Part shown: piece after piece, positions 1 through 10,406 of the stretch
How positions within the stretch are numbered: position 1 is the first letter of the stretch
How the letters are laid out: every line of letters starts with the position of its first letter
DNA from: Bettongia penicillata ogilbyi
Lineage: Eukaryota; Chordata; Mammalia; Diprotodontia; Potoroidae
Assembly: GCA_023548195.1 (NCBI GenBank)
Contig: JAJHZJ010000311.1
Span: 10,183,099-10,247,098 of the forward strand
Reading direction: 5' to 3'
DNA: 64,000 nt
Translations under genes and position numbers: made by a program
The notes under the pieces: generated by a model
Told to the model about the DNA's origin: nothing
Seen by the model: only the letters and a program-made list of their open reading frames with translations
The model's database searches: none

Positions 1-69
1 ATAGAATTATTCTGATAGACTTGGCAGTTATTTTTTTTCTCTGAGTAAATTTATAAAATGATTTATACA

Positions 70-282
70 TCGTAGTACAGTGGAAAGACTGCTGAATTTG
101 GATTTAGAGAACCTGGGTTTGAATCTCAGCTCTAGCACTTAATATCTATGTGATCTTGCACAAATTGATTCATTCATCTGAAGCATGGATTTCCCATCTG
201 TAAAATTAGCTGATTGGGTTAGATGAGACTAAAAGATCCATTTCCATGATAAAACTGAACCTATCACCCTATGATTCTCTTG
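70..282 (+). repeat. MIR/CORE-SINE copy
   Basis: A degraded tRNA-type head ('acagtggaaagactgctga'), then 'cctgggtttgaatctcagctc', then the core 'tgtgatcttgcacaaa' and 'catctgtaaaat', in the order expected for a MIR/Ther1-type CORE-SINE read on +. Old and diverged; no target duplication seen. Confidence 0.8.
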
Positions 283-539
283 TGATTTGCGGTAACATGA
301 AACAGTACCCTAGACTCTGACCAGCCCTGAGTGAACTGATGAAATAATTTTCCTGGATGTGCCAAGCTGAGAACCACATTTTGGCAATTTGGCAACTACA
401 TAGATACAAAAATAAAAAAGAAAGAGAGTCAGACAAGCTTCTTTTATAGTCTTATTTAATAGTGTAAAATATCTTCTAGTGAATCTATGAAGGATCTATA
501 AGTTGATGATTAAGCTAAGATCAGAGTATTCTATTCAAT

Positions 540-660
540 ATCAAGGTTGAATGAATCTCTATGAGACACAGTAAGTCACTTGACCTCTCTGTGACTCAGG
601 CAATTCTCCATGACTTTGTATTATGGTCAGGTTCTTAGATCATGTTCCTCCTATGATAAA
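540..660 (+). repeat. CORE-SINE fragment
   Basis: The stretch 'agtaagtcacttgacctct' followed by 'ctcaggcaattctcc' matches the middle of the marsupial CORE-SINE subfamily also seen at 33645-33870. The head is missing or too degraded to recognise. Confidence 0.5.
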
Positions 661-709
661 ATCACAGCTTATATCACTACATGAGAGAGAAAGGTTTTCA
701 AACTAACAA

Positions 710-1560
710 AATCTAATTCAAGAAGAATTTATTAAATGCCTTTAATATGACAAGTGCTATGCTGTATGCTATGTGTGCAAAGACAAAGCTCCAAATCACA
801 AGTTCCTGCCCTCAAGGAGCATACATTCTATTGAGGGGGAAATTAGATGGTCATTCAAGAACAACAAGTTGACCAGTTTGATTAGAATGTGGGAGGGGGA
901 ATATGAAGTCATTCTGGAAAGATAGTTGAGATAAATCATGAGAAGTTTTAAATTTCAAACAGAAATCTATATTTTTAACCTAAAGGTAATAGTGATTCAT
1001 AGAAGCTTTTTGAGTTGCATCTAAAGAATGGATTGGAAAGATGAAAGATTGCATCTAAGGAGACTATGACAAAAATCCAGAAAAGATATAAATCTAGGGT
1101 GGGACTTTGTGAGTATAGAGAATAGACACACAAGCTCTATTGTAGAGGCCTATTTGACATGACTTAACAACTGCTTATACATTGCGAGGGAGAGGAAAGC
1201 ATGATGGTTCCAGGGATCCAAACAGGTGTGACTGGAAAAATTGTGGTACCCTTGGCAGAAGTAAGAAAGTTAGAAGGAGCATGGACAATGAGGAGTGGAG
1301 GCAGGGGAGGGATGAGTTCTGTTTTGGACATATTGATTTTGAAATGTCTATGCAACATCAAAGTAGAAATGTCCAGCAGGAAACTGGGGATAGGGCCAGG
1401 AATTCCAGTAAGAGATGAGGACTGTAAATGGATACTCAGAAATTACGTGTATTGGGATGATACTTGTACCCATCAGAGATGATGAATTCTCAGAGAAATA
1501 TAATGAGAGAAGAGACTAGGGCCCAGGATAAAGCCATGGAGACTATGGAAGAATAGTAAG
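710..1560 (-). repeat. L2 LINE, antisense, 3' part with reverse-transcriptase remnant
   Basis: Read on +, the left end has the reverse complement of an L2 3' end ('atttattaaatgcc', then 'cctgccctcaaggagcatac'). Read on -, a remnant around 1164-1361 contains 'HFKINMSKTEL', which matches the L2 ORF2 motif H-L-K-L-N-M-S-K-T-E-L. The element is broken by stops and indels and cannot encode an active enzyme. The family assignment rests on these two anchors; the exact 5' limit is uncertain. Confidence 0.75.
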
Positions 1561-1619
1561 ACAGCAAGAGAACCACCTCAGAAACTTAAAAAAACTCAGG
1601 AAGGAAAGACTGTCTAGTA

Positions 1620-1762
1620 CATGGGTTCTTTAACTTTTCTTTACTATGGACTTCCTTGGCATTCCAGTAAAGCCTCTGAACTCTCTTTTAAGAATAATAT
1701 TTCTAAATACATAGGTCTACAAGGGAAATCATTTTTATGGTTAAGACATTTATCAAAATATA
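1620..1762. repeat. MER-like interspersed element, partial copy
   Basis: 'gggttctttaac', 'tatggacttccttggcattc', 'agaataat' and 'aatacataggtctacaaggg' parallel one arm of the element at 3867-4172. The 'gggttctta...taagaaccc' ends resemble a hAT-type MITE, but I cannot name the family. Confidence 0.45.
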
Positions 1763-2625
1763 TATTTTTTAATGTTCATAGCCTCCAAATGAATAACCCC
1801 ATGTCCTAGAAGAAATGGTGACCAGGAAGGGCAATTTCTGCAGATAGGACAATCAGGATCATTCAATTGAAAAAGAGATTATTAATGATCTTGGAATGAG
1901 GAATTTCAGTTGGGTGGTGAGGACAGAATCCAGATTGTAAGATGTCAAGGAGCAGCTTTTCCTAAGATATAGACTGCAAGAAGGAAGACACAGAGCAATC
2001 ACTATCATGACAGGAAACATGATAGGGTCAATAGGAAGTTGTTGGGAGTTTTTGTTTGTTTTGGGTTCTGTTGGTTGGTTGGTTTTGTGTTTTGTTTTTT
2101 TTTTTTGCATAGGCACAGTAGGGTCTTGAAAGTAGACTATAGGGAAACAGCCAATGTTTGAGGAAAGATTAAAAATTAAAGAAAAAGGGGAGATGATGGA
2201 AGGGCAAGATTCTAAAGAAGAAAGGAGGATATATACCCCCCCCATATTGCTCTTTATTTACTGACACTTGTCTTACAAAATTATTTTGTTCTTGTGTTTT
2301 CAAACCCCATTCTCTATTTAACGAGCTTAAAAATGGTAATACCATGACAAATGAAGTGATCCCTTGTATGCTAATGACTGATATTGTAGACTGTGAACAG
2401 TAAGGATCCATCACTTCCATAGCTTCCTGGGAAGAAGTTTAGAAATAAAAGTAGATGATGACAGACTTTCAGATCACTTCATTAATGATCAACATCTTTC
2501 TCCCTTTGGACGTTTATTTTTTTTTTTATAAAACCTTTGAATCAACTCCATTCATCCATGGCATGTATTTCTGGACTTACTTGTTAGGAGACTATTAAAT
2601 AACATGGCAGATACTCCAAGAGAAG
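1763..2625. other. Unassigned non-coding stretch
   Basis: No gene or clear repeat seen. It holds a T/G-rich tract at about 2047-2106 (TTGG and T runs), a C run near 2236-2242 and a T run near 2517-2527. Short frames here have no recognisable protein content. Confidence 0.5.
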
Positions 2626-2935
2626 CATCTAGGTGTACCATGGATAGATGGCTAAGCTTGAAGTCAGGAAGACCTAAATTCAAATCCAGACTCAGACACT
2701 AACTAGCTATAAGATTCTAAGCAAATCATTTAACCTCTCTCTGCCTTAGTTTTCTTGAGTATAAAATAGGGATAATTATATATAAAATATATAGAAAATA
2801 AGTATATAAAATAGTATAAAATGGGGATAATAATAACAGGTATCTCCCAAGGTTGTTGTAGATATCTAATAAGATAATATCTGTAAAGTGTTTAGCACAG
2901 TACCTGGCACATTATAGATATCTAATAACTTCTTC
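2626..2935 (+). repeat. MIR-type SINE with internal AT expansion
   Basis: Head 'tggatagatggctaagcttg', then 'agtcaggaagacctaaattc', 'caaatcatttaacctctct', 'ttgttgtagatatctaat' and a 3' end 'gtgtttagcacagtacctgg'. This is the full tRNA-core-tail order of the MIR/Ther1 type in marsupials. An AT-rich, partly duplicated segment around 2775-2825 (TATAAAAT units) interrupts the 'aaaatagggataat' block, probably by local slippage. Confidence 0.8.
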
Positions 2936-3629
2936 CCTTCCTCTTTCTCCCTCAAGAGTATACAAATTAAGCCATAGGAATAAGTAGAAATCAGTAATCA
3001 GAGATGTCCAATTACTTTTCCAGGAAAATACTCTACTACAATTTTTTAAAGTCAAATTTGGGTCTTCATATTAAAATCACCTCAGGGCACAATTGCAAAG
3101 GAATAATAATTGAATAAAAACCATAAATAGAAGCAGAAATGTCCAGCATATGCTAGATCAATGAAACACCCACTTAAAACACTCTGCCTGCCACTAAGCT
3201 CTCTGTTGGTTGCCAGCCTGGAGATCTTCACAGATAATTTAATGAACAAACAAATGGTGCCCTGATGCTCTGAAAGAATACGTCTGGGCCCCAAAATGAC
3301 CACTTTTTTCCTAAGAGAAGTTTACCTACGGAGGGAGTTTGCTTCATTTTCTCTGCTCTCTAGAATTGATTGCTAGCTCCCCACTAAAGGGATGGAATTT
3401 TGTCATATATTTCCTAATGCACTTGGAAAGTGTTAGGGACAGCCTCAAAATAACAACATGACATGTTACATATAAATCACCACACTGGAAACTCTTAAGC
3501 ATTCATAAAGCTAACTTTTCTTAGTTTGTTGTTGCAAAAATGTAAAATATTTATAATGCTAAGTGTAATCAATTATTATCTGCATGGGAATTATTCATTT
3601 TGTAGTTGGGTCTGGATTATTTTCAGTTC
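2936..3629. other. Unassigned non-coding stretch
   Basis: No gene, RNA or identifiable repeat seen. Small open frames on both strands show no family motifs. Confidence 0.5.
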
Positions 3630-3644
3630 TACACCATTTTCCCT

Positions 3645-3830
3645 AAGTCACCAAAGGATCATAAATTTGAAGCTGAGAGGGACCTCAAGGGTTATGGAAT
3701 CCAACCCCGTTTGTTTTTCAGATGAGGAAACTGAGGCAAAGAGCAGCAAAGCCAGCGTCACAATGCTGCTGAGTGTCTGAAGTAGAATTTGGATTCAAGT
3801 ATTCCTGAGTCTAACACCAGTGTTCTGAAT
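3645..3830 (-). repeat. MIR3-like SINE, antisense
   Basis: On +, 'gagagggacctcaagggtta' leads into 'cagatgaggaaactgaggca' and ends with the degenerate head complement 'aacaccagtgttctga'. This is the usual antisense form of an old MIR-related SINE. Confidence 0.7.
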
Positions 3831-3832
3831 TA

Positions 3833-3833
<1 letters not shown>

Positions 3834-3863
<30 letters not shown>
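3834..3863. repeat. (GT)n microsatellite
   Basis: About 15 uninterrupted GT units, directly beside the MER-like element that follows. Confidence 0.95.
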
Positions 3864-3864
<1 letters not shown>

Positions 3865-3866
3865 AT

Positions 3867-3927
3867 GACAGACCTCTTTGGCGACCTAAGCATCCCTTCT
3901 CAGGGGCAAAAATATATATATATATAT

Positions 3928-3964
<37 letters not shown>

Positions 3965-4172
3965 AAGAGAGAGAGAGAGGTAGTAGGTAGATGGATGGAG
4001 AGATAGATAATAGATAGGTGATAGATATATACATATATGTGTGTATGTATATATAATGCGCAAAATAAAATACATAGGATTATAAAGTAATTATATTGAA
4101 ATAGTTATTCAAAAGCAAAAACAAATAAAAATAAATTCAGGAAACCCCAGATTAAGAACCCCTAATCTAGAT
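3867..4172. repeat. MER-like element carrying microsatellites
   Basis: The left part reads 'acagacctctttggcgacct', the middle 'aaaataaaatacatagga', and the right end 'gattaagaacccctaat', the inverted counterpart of the 'gggttcttaa' end seen at 1620. Between the arms lie (TA)n at 3912-3929, (GA)n at 3932-3979 and ATAG/TATG-rich repeats up to about 4055. I infer one small non-autonomous element, hAT-like by its ends, in which internal repeats expanded. Confidence 0.5.
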
Positions 4173-5965
4173 CACAGATTTACTCTTAGGAGGGACTCTG
4201 TGTACATAGTGAGGGCTCAAAAAGTACATGTTGAATAGAGGAAAGAAGCCATGTCTCTTCCCAGTTGGTTAATGCTAAGGAAATATACATTTATTTTCAT
4301 TTTGGCATAAATAAAATGTTTCACTTAATCTGCTTCCCAACAGATCTGAGGCCAATGTAGCATAAACATGAGGGTGAAAAAATTAATCTCCCTTCCATAA
4401 AAGAGTGCAAATGGATGGTTTTCTCTCCTGACTACAGAGGACATATTATTATGCCCTGAAGAAGCAAAACAGGAAAATCAATCTCCTTATTAGGAAGGTA
4501 AATATACCAGAAAAGAAATTTTCCCCAATAGAGCTGTCCTGAGAACGATGCAAGGTCCCAGTGCAAATGTTATTATGCAGTGCCCTACTTCCTCCTCATC
4601 CCTCCTCCCCATGTTGTCATATAGGTGAAATCTGGTTGTCATATAGGTAAATCTGGTGAAATCAGCATCATGGGAATGGCACGAAGGCCAAAGGAGAAGG
4701 CTGAAAGTATGGACAGATGAAGGGGAATCTCTGCATTCTTCTCCCTTAAAATTAGTCAAGAATAGTTTTTCATTTAATTGTAGGAGAAATTGTAGAATCA
4801 AAGTTTATTTAGACAGTTTCTATGGTCAGAGATTTGGTCAAACAAAAAATAATGAACATTTCTGGTGTCCATTCTTTTTCCACTTAAGATTCTATCCAGA
4901 TTCATTTCTCTTGAGGAATCAGTAAGCTCTGCCTTACCATCTTTTCAGCAAACCAAATCAGAGTATATTTTGAATGTGAATGGAACTCAAAAGGAATTCA
5001 CTACTGATTTCTTATCAAAAAGTCCAATATCAATATATGCATGGTTAGGATCTCTTCTTTCTCTAATAGCATACTTACAATAAAACTCATATCAAAATGA
5101 TGCTATTAAATCTATTATTGCCTCCCCAAAGTGAGAATATTTGCCATTGATACTTTAGCCCACAACTCATCACTGTCTTGATCACACAGGTGAATAAGTA
5201 GGACTATTTAAAAAAAATACCTCTAACTACTTGCTCCCAATATTTAGGGGCCCTCAAGAACTTTGCTTCTCTGCTTTTTCAGCTTAGGTTATGAATGATT
5301 ATCCAGTGGAATCTATACTAAGTCCTAGTGGTGACAGACTGTCATCTGGGAATAATAAAATGTTAATATTTAAGGTTTCAATGAAGATTGGGTTTCTGCT
5401 CCTCTTTAATTTAAAACCTTCCTAACTGCTTTGGGGCGTAGTCAGCTAGCTCTCAATCACTTAAAAAACTGAAAGAGAACAGGAATGTGGTTAATCCAAA
5501 GCAGTAGATAATCCAGACATAATTTATTTTGGCATTATTATTATAAATTCTGAGTGGAAGATGTCTACGCCCTTAGATATGAATATGGGTGTTTAGGATA
5601 TTCTCAGAGATAGTTTCAAATAAAATGAAGGCACCTTGGGAAGATAATTGGGAGAAAGACCAGCAAAGTCATTCTCTTTTCTGGTCAAGTCAAAGCAACA
5701 TTCTCACTCCACATTAAACCTACTGGTGCCATCTTAACAGGAGCTGTTCTCTTAGACTGTTGCTGAAAAAAAATTAGCATTTGAGAAATGAAGTAGTGAA
5801 GAGCTTTTCCCACCAAAGTAAAGGCTAAATTCTAGGCCAGTGCAAAGTTTAGAGACCTTAGATGTCAATACAGTAAGTAACAAAGCTGTCACTAGAGGGA
5901 GATAGAAACAAACCAAGTCTTTTAGGACTTGGTCAAAGGCCTTGAATCCAAAGTCTTCTTCAGCA
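4173..5965. other. Unassigned non-coding stretch
   Basis: I see no gene or nameable repeat. One short tandem duplication lies at 4613-4655 (a 21-22 base unit beginning 'gttgtcatatagg', repeated twice). Short frames around 4490-5083 show no known domain, no repeat bias and no exon-like structure. Confidence 0.5.
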
Positions 5966-5968
5966 CTC

Positions 5969-6209
5969 CTTGTTGTTCAGTGGTTTCAGCTGTATCTGAC
6001 TCTTCTTGACCCCATTTGTGTCAAAGACACTGGAGTGGTTTGCCATTTCCCTCTCATTTTACAGATGAGGAAACTGAGGCAAGCAGGGTTAAGTGACTTG
6101 CCCAGGGTCACACAGCTAATAAGTGTCTGAGGCCAGATTTGAACCCAGGAAGATGAGTCTTCCTGATTCTAGGCCCAGCACTCTGCTCACTGAGCCACCT
6201 ACCTAGCTA
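5969..6209 (-). repeat. BovB-tailed CORE-SINE (MAR1-like), antisense
   Basis: On + it opens with 'ttgttgttcagtggtttcag' and 'gtatctgactcttcttgac', the complement of a 'gagtcagacatgactgaa' tail shared with BovB/RTE LINEs. It continues through 'tttacagatgaggaaactga' and 'aagtgacttgcccagggtca' and ends with the complement of the head ('gagccacctacctagc'). It is near full length and one of the better preserved SINEs here. The family name is from memory of marsupial SINEs; the tail is seen directly. Confidence 0.8.
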
Positions 6210-6329
6210 TTCCTTCTTCAGGAGTACTGGAATATAAATGATCCAGTCAGGAATAATCCCTTCCTGTGTATATTTTTATTGAGAGTTTCTAGTAAGTATG
6301 TCAGAAAGATTGTAGGATCAGTGCTCTAG

Positions 6330-6450
6330 AGTAGCAAAGGACCTCAGTGGCCATATAATTCATTTTGCAAGGAGGTAAACTGAGGCCTTGAGAAATTAGA
6401 TTACTTGTCCAAGGACATATCTATCATAAGTATAAACCTAAGAAAGCAGT
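6330..6450 (-). repeat. MIR3-like SINE fragment, antisense
   Basis: 'aaaggacctcagtggccata', 'ggtaaactgaggccttgaga' and 'cttgtccaaggacat' in antisense SINE order; strongly diverged. Confidence 0.6.
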
Positions 6451-6509
6451 TTTTCTCAATTCTACAAGATTTGTCTACAAACTAACTTTTTAACCTACAT
6501 TTAGAAGTC

Positions 6510-6675
6510 ATGGTGACTTTAGAGGTCATTCAATTCAAAATCTTCATTCATAGATGAGGAGGCTGAGGCCCAGAGAAGTTAAATGACTTAATCCAAGATA
6601 TACTAAAGGACAGAGACAAGACTCAAATCTAGTTCTTCTGACTTCAGATCTAGCTCTCTTTATAGTGCTTAAAGC
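6510..6675 (-). repeat. MIR3-like SINE, antisense
   Basis: 'ttagaggtcattcaattca', 'gatgaggaggctgaggccca', 'aaatgacttaatccaaga' and 'gacttcagatctagctctc' give an almost complete antisense copy. Confidence 0.75.
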
Positions 6676-6889
6676 ATCTCAAGAAAAGATCAATAATGTT
6701 TCCTAATGTTTATATTTTGGGGTAAGTGTTAGCATTAGCTTCCAATTTACTGAAGAGTAAGAAAAATATTCTATTTTTTAGAAATTAAAAATTTCATTTC
6801 AAAATGTGGAGTTCTGTTTGGGAATAAATGCCAGAAAAAGACACCTGGTATTTTACCTCACAGATTAATTCAAATGTAACTGTGATCAA

Positions 6890-7060
6890 CATATAGAGCT
6901 GTGACACCCACTAGTTATGTGATTTGGTACAAGTCACATAACCTCTCTGAAACAATTTTATCATCTGTCAAACGGGCATAGTGATATTTATAGTACGTGC
7001 AGTGCAGAATTGTGAGCTAAGCACTTTGTAAGCTTTATAACAGTATGCCTCTTAATAGAA
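6890..7060 (+). repeat. MIR copy
   Basis: 'actagttatgtgatttggta', 'aagtcacataacctctctga', 'catctgtcaaacgggcatag' and 'aagcactttgtaagcttt' give the MIR core and tail in sense order. Confidence 0.75.
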
Positions 7061-8458
7061 TAGAAACCAAAGTCCACTGTCATTTTACTTCCTAAATTAT
7101 TGCTAAATTTCCTAAATTACTTCCCCAATTTATTTCCTAAATTACAAAGCACACTTTGTCCAAGTAGTTCAGGGCCAGAAACATAGAAAAAACAGAGGCA
7201 GACAACAGGAGAGGTGGTAAAGATAATGATTCCTGGAGTCTAAATTCATTGTTCTTTTCTTAGTGTTCATTTCTCTTTTGAAAATTCTGGTAAATCCCTT
7301 GTGGACTATGAAAGGTTGCAGAGAATATCCCCATAAGGTATCGAAATAATAATTAACTTATCATTTATACAAGAAATATCAGTTAATCGGATTTCGTTTG
7401 GTCGTAAACTGTGCTCCTCCTCTTAAAAATTTAGCTCTTTATTCATAACTCCTTTCCATTTAAACTGATGAACTCATTCAAATATAGACAAAGAATCGTT
7501 GTCATTTAAATGATGCTATTTTCTGAGTGATTATATGGCTACAATACATGTAACCCCACAGCCTTTGAAGAATCAAAGTTATAGGTGTCCCAGAGGGCTA
7601 TGCAGAGATGTATAGTGGGTGTAAGTAGGGTGGGTCCTATTACTATCTCTGCACATAAGCAGTAAATGACTTAAAAGATAGCATTCAGGAAATGGATTCT
7701 TAGAAAAAGGAAGGGTATCAGTCATAGAGTGAGGTTAATAAATGGATGGAATGCTTTGCTGCTATCCATGAAACGTTAGAAGATCTAGAGGAATATCTAC
7801 AGAGAATTGGATTGCTACTCTAGGAAAGGTTTTGACAAGAATGGGAGAACTCAGCATAACCAGAACGAATGGATTGTAATCTTCATTGTTAGGAATAACA
7901 TACATATTTATGAGCTCATAGGTCTAATCATTTGATTGGCTTGTTTTATTTTTCATTATGTACTGTATCTGACAGGCAGGTTTTGTGTTTGTATTTTGCT
8001 AGTTTGTTGGATCTATATGGTTTTCTTCAATGAACCCCCTAAACTGGAGATGAACATTCAATTTTTATAGTGAAAGACACAGGATGGAATAAAATGTGTT
8101 TCTTAAAATAATTAAATAAGTTGACTTTATATATATATATATTATATAGTGTATAATAATTGAGAAGATAATAATTCCATATACACTAGGAAGGACCTTT
8201 AGCTTAATGGTTATTTTCGTGTGGTGCACACTTTTCCTTTAATTTCCCTTCAAAGTTCAGATGCAACATACCGAATCAACCCAAGTGTTAATTTTCTCTC
8301 CTTCTTCAAATATTCCTATTTTTGAGGGGTCTTATTCCCTTTCACTGTCTATTTGTCATATATATATATATATATCTTTTTACATGCTAGAACACCCTAG
8401 TAGGATGAATATAAACTCTGAGAAGATAGAAACTGCATTTGTCATTTTTTTTATTCAT
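7061..8458. other. Unassigned non-coding stretch with TA microsatellites
   Basis: No gene seen. The part around 7720-7910 (including 'gggagaactcagcataacca') weakly resembles an old L1 3' end ('gagcagaaccaggagaacat'), but not enough for a call. TA-rich runs lie near 8131-8157 and 8358-8376. Confidence 0.4.
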
Positions 8459-9069
8459 ACTATCAAATGCCTTCAATGAGGACAGACATGGCATCAAGGT
8501 CAGCTACTGCACTGATGGTAAATTCCTCCACTTGAAAAGGCTACAAGCCAAGATAAAAGTGGAGGGAATGTTGGTGCATGATTTTCTGTTTGTGGATGAT
8601 GGTGCACTAAATGCAACCTCTGAAGATGAGATGCCACAAAATATTGATCAATTCTCTGCTGCCTGTCCTAATTTTGGCCTAACAATGAACACCAAGAAAA
8701 CACAGGTACTCCACCAGCCAATGCCACACCATCTGTATGTGGAATCATCAGTTATTGCAAATGGAAAAGTTTTGAGTACTGTGGATAAGTTCACTTATCT
8801 TGGTAGTGTACTTTCCAGGGATGTACACACTGACAATGAGGTTGACACACACGTTGCCAGAGTTAGCTCAGTGTTTGGAAGACTCCGAAGGAAAGTGTGA
8901 GAGGGAAGAAGTTTTAGGCTGCCTACCAAACTGAAGGTCTACAGAACCTTGGCATTGACCTCATTGTTATATGCCTGTGAAAACTTGACAGTATACCAGC
9001 GCCATGCCAGGAAACTGAATCGCTGCCTTTTGAATTCTCTTAGGAAGTTTCTGAAGATCACCTAGCAAA
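8459..9069 (+). pseudogene. RTE-type reverse transcriptase fragment
   Basis: The frame ending with a stop at 8898-8900 contains an RT active-site block reading F-V-D-D where the related copy at 58972-59292 has F-A-D-D. It is followed by 'MNTKKTQVLHQP', 'DKFTYLGSVLS' and 'ASSVFGRL'-like blocks, the usual order of palm, thumb and connection motifs in this LINE group. Beyond the stop the protein continues as 'LKVYRTLALTSLLYACE' and 'TVYQRHARKLN'. The copy lacks everything upstream of the late fingers/palm, has the internal stop, and is cut by the insert at about 9070. It cannot produce an enzyme. Confidence 0.85.
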
Positions 9070-9308
9070 ATGATGGCTGTGGTTTGTTCTTCATTCTCAA
9101 AGAGGACCATGACATCAGGAAGATAGTGCCATGACTTGCAGTTGAATTGGATATGAGTGGGGGAGGGCTGTGCAAAATCACCAAGCTCATTTTCTCCTCC
9201 AGAGCCATCTGGGTACAATGGCCAGATGTAGATCAGGACATCTGGAACTGGTCTGGGATTCAGTGAGAGATTTTGACCTTTTAAGCTAAGGTCTTTCCAA
9301 ATTCTCAC
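9070..9308 (-). mobile_element. SINE sharing its 3' end with the RTE-type LINE
   Basis: Read on -, it begins 'gtgagaatttgg' at 9308 and ends 'gatgtcatggtcctctttga' near 9090, the same closing block as the RTE-type LINE 3' end at 10884-10905 and 58300. The sharing is visible directly; the inference is that the SINE uses that LINE's machinery. It is inserted into the LINE copy just described. Its 5' end lies at the OAZ1 pseudogene junction. A second copy is at 30050-30255. Confidence 0.8.
9297..9308. repeat. Target-site duplication, left copy (OAZ1 retrocopy)
   Basis: 'ccaaattctcac' directly abuts the poly(A) tail (T run on +) of the OAZ1 retrocopy and matches 'ccaagttctcac' at 10393-10404 with one mismatch. 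It also forms the 5' end of the SINE. Confidence 0.85.
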
Positions 9309-10392
9309 TTTTTTTAATATAAATTTTTTATTTAGAATTAAAGTAAATACTTCAGTATCACAGATACAATATTAAACTTCACAAAATATACTGCTAATTT
9401 GGAGCGAGCATTTATTTGCATAATCACTTGTGGACAAATCCAGAAAAGATGATAAAATCAGAAATTTTCAACATCCTACCACTAAAGAAGTTGGTCACAA
9501 TATTTTGTACAAAGCACGACATTAAATGCACTGTAATTGATGTTGGCAAAATTTCCAGATTCATCTTCACAGACAAGAAAACTTTAAAGATGCAAAACAA
9601 TGCAATCTAGTCTTCTTCCAAAAAATCCCTCTCAAATGTGTAGGTCATGAAGCAAGCATCTGGTCTCTTGGGGCAAGGGGATACCCTGGTCTCACAATCT
9701 CAAAGCCCAAAAAGCTGAAAGTCTGAAGCAATGCAGCTCTACTATCTCTTTCCTCGTGGAAGAAGATAAACATATGGTCAACAGGAAGCTGTTTTTCTAT
9801 AAACTCAAAAAGAATGTCAAAACTCTCTTTGCTCCCTTCAGGTAGAGCACCACCTACAATTTTGAAGTAGAGGCTGTTGTTCAGCACTGCTCTCTAATTA
9901 ACATTTGCCATCTGTAAGACTGGACTAGATATTGAGAATTCTTGTCTTGTTCCTCTGTTATAGTCAGTTGAGTATCAGAATAAAATAAATTACCTGAAAC
10001 ATTGTGATCCCTCTGAATATTCCCTTGCCCACCTGAGATCTTCAGAGGTGGGTGAGGGATATCAGGAGTACCACTGAGGACCTTGGACCCAGGTTACTAC
10101 AGCAATTGGAAGAGACCCTGCTGAGGCTGTCACAGCTGTGTAGGCTGAGGACTAGCATGTTACTGTTGATGTAGACAGCGATGTTTGGTTTTCTCCCTCT
10201 TTCTCTCAGGCAAAATAGTGGCTGTTGAGGATTCACTGCAGGGAGGATTTCACCATCTGGCTGCTGCAGGTCAGAAACTTCCACTGTACCTCTCCCAGCC
10301 ACCTCTGCTGTTAGCTATTTGTAAAATGGAGCTGCCACCACTGCTGCCCACTTTTATAGGCTCTCCAAGTGCTGGAGGGGTCATCACCACAC
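9309..10392 (-). pseudogene. OAZ1: Processed pseudogene of ornithine decarboxylase antizyme 1
   Basis: Antizyme binds ornithine decarboxylase, sends it to the proteasome and blocks polyamine uptake; its synthesis needs a +1 ribosomal frameshift. On - the whole mRNA is present without introns: start ATG at 10256-10254, first frame to the shift site TCC-TGA-T at 10067-10061, second frame with '[10 protein letters not shown]' and '[12 protein letters not shown]', and final stop at 9609-9607. An AATAAA signal lies at 9332-9327, followed by an A tail (9315-9309). Disabling lesions include a stop at codon 8 (TGA, 10235-10233), a further early stop and indels, including one that puts the frame ahead of the shift site into the second frame. 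The N-terminal part ('ILPAVNPQQP' overlaps the antizyme-1 leader in another frame; 'LSLHS' and 'CCSN' are conserved) favours OAZ1 over OAZ2 or OAZ3. Introns absent, A tail and a 12-base duplication identify it as an L1-made retrocopy. Confidence 0.93.
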
Positions 10393-10404
10393 CCAAGTTC
10401 TCAC
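10393..10404. repeat. Target-site duplication, right copy (OAZ1 retrocopy)
   Basis: 'ccaagttctcac', the partner of 9297-9308, at the 5' side of the retrocopy. The LINE sequence resumes a few bases beyond. Confidence 0.85.
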
Positions 10405-10406
10405 TT

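Noticed and set aside
4613..4655. 21-22 base tandem duplication as a functional repeat
   Set aside because: Only two units with differences; ordinary slippage is enough.
10042..10302. 86-codon minus-strand frame as a functional antizyme N-terminus
   Set aside because: The true start at 10256 meets a TGA at codon 8; the open frame uses a different upstream frame and shares antizyme sequence only after an indel.
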